A stretch of 64,000 nt of DNA from Allolobophora icterica (taxonomy: Eukaryota > Annelida > Clitellata > Crassiclitellata > Lumbricidae). This document shows, piece after piece, positions 62,901 through 64,000 of the stretch (the first letter of the stretch is position 1; each line of letters starts with the position of its first letter). The DNA is taken from positions 5,097,123 to 5,161,122 of the forward strand of contig OY744615.1 in NCBI GenBank assembly GCA_963556255.1, in the 5' to 3' direction. A program made the translations under genes and the position numbers. Below the pieces are notes generated by a model. The model ran no database searches and was not told where the DNA came from. It was given only the letters and a program-made list of their open reading frames with translations.

Positions 62901-63689
62901 ACGGACTGAATCAGTATAGAGAATTCAGCCTCGAAGATAAAAAAAAACAATAGTAGAGAGAGAGAGACTTGATTTGTTTTTGTTTAGAATTAGGTGGTAT
63001 AAAAACATAAAGGAGAAAGGATGTGGAGGGACCCGATTGGCTAGTGTAGGCCATGCCCAGTTGGACAGTCAGATGGTGCTCAGACAACAGACGATGCTAG
63101 AGATGTGGAGATATCGTGCTCTGACTTGCAGTTGCATGTATCTAGCTGTAGAAATGTTAGCAATAGAGCAGTGTTTCATAGCACATCACTATTCTTACAA
63201 ATAATACACAATTTTTTTCATTTAAAGTCTTTGCAGACCGTTTTTAAGTGGAATAAGCTTAAGAAATATTAAATTTCAGTTAGCAGCCTATCGTAATTGT
63301 AATGCATATTTGTGATTTGCTGCTGAGGAGACATGTACCATAACAAGTTTCTGGCTAATGGTTAATACAAAATTTGGTTAAGACGAAATTTTTATTCTGG
63401 TTCCCTGTCTTTCATCTTATCCGATCTGCAGAATCAAATCAAACCTCATAAGACTCCAACTGTCTAGTTAATGCAGTGATGAAAAGTAATTTTAGCATGA
63501 TCACATGATGAATCAAGTAGTCAAAAATGTAATGTTTTAAATAAAAACATACACTAACCGGCCAAAAACCATTTAAAACTTACATTTATATAGGCTGGAT
63601 TGTTGACTAAGAACACTGGCTGGCTGGCTGCCACAGGATTGACAGACTGACAGCTTGCAAGATAATATTTGATGAGATTATAAACAGTC
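62901..63689. other. Spacer
   Basis: Short GAGAGA run near 62957; otherwise AT-rich with no supported feature. Confidence 0.35.
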
Positions 63690-64000
63690 AGTTGTGGCGA
63701 ATAGTAGCGGTCAGTCCGAATACGAATAGTGGTCACGTGACATCTGTTTCTGCATATGCGGCTGCTATAGCGAGTGGACTGAAGTAACTCTCTCATTAAC
63801 ATAATATATGCTGCAGTTGCAGCCAGGCGTTGCCTACTGCTGGGACCCTGGTATCGCAGTGTCAGTAGTCTCATTCTTTGTGTACAGTGAGTGAACATTA
63901 ACATATTTTTGAATGTTGTCGGTTGACCTATTTTGTACACTATCCATATTCGTATTCGGCCGAATAGTTGGTGCAATTATTCGTATTCGGCCGAATAGTG
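63690..64000. mobile_element. Partial repeat with TATTCGTATTCGGCCGAATA words
   Basis: The word TTCGTATTCGGCCGAATAGT occurs twice at 63949-64000 and a decayed inverse (TCCGAATACGAATAGTGG) at 63714-63731. It looks like one end of a MITE whose other end is outside the window. The 140-codon minus frame across it has no known domain. Confidence 0.45.

Overview
This is repeat-dominated nuclear DNA from an invertebrate animal; the species cannot be read from the window. The evidence is many decayed CR1/L2-like and RTE-like LINEs, tRNA-derived SINEs with internal A and B boxes, Ty3/gypsy, Tc1/mariner, hAT-like and piggyBac-like elements, long (ATT)n and (AG)n tracts, and AT-rich spacers. No bacterial operon, rRNA gene or CRISPR array is visible, and nearly every long reading frame is a transposon relic.

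Layout. 0-4 kb: RTE-like LINE 3' end split by a TTAA-flanked MITE, a direct-repeat pair and a broken transposon-associated gene. 4.5-9.8 kb: near-perfect palindrome, L2/CR1-like LINE, hAT-like MITE and SINE pieces. 10-17 kb: microsatellites, RTE-like LINE, mariner relic, CR1/L2-like LINE. 18.4-23.3 kb: LINE inside LINE with a SINE inside that, a gypsy integrase scrap, a decayed hAT transposase and a CORE-type SINE. 23.7-26.1 kb: a 2.4-kb minisatellite with 80- and 89-bp units. 26.5-30.7 kb: SINEs and three LINEs. 31.5-37.4 kb: one RTE-like LINE interrupted by a younger LINE and a 1.9-kb solo LTR. 38.5-42.9 kb: a LINE carrying a 335-bp hAT MITE, a fold-back element with 8-bp target duplication, and a 27-bp minisatellite. 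43.3-47.6 kb: an RTE-like LINE interrupted by an 894-bp hAT MITE and by a 2.1-kb DNA transposon with a decayed transposase of an unusual family. 49.7-59.75 kb: a three-level nest: mariner transposase, broken by a hAT-like MITE, broken by a nearly new 8.3-kb Ty3/gypsy element. 60.5-64 kb: LINE and gypsy relics and a partial repeat.

The minus strand carries a likely host gene as small exons in the spaces between repeats: candidates at 61057-61108, 48307-48428, 42412-42458, 41070-41231, 40744-40888, 37549-37666 and perhaps 31156-31180. Splice sites and codon phases agree along the chain, and the introns are filled with the transposons above. I could not identify the protein.

The most notable items are the host gene; the young gypsy element that has lost reverse transcriptase, RNase H and the integrase core yet has LTRs differing at only three sites, with a long acidic reading frame starting inside the LTR; the 2.1-kb element with 6-bp target duplication; and several nested insertions whose excision in silico restores the host reading frame.
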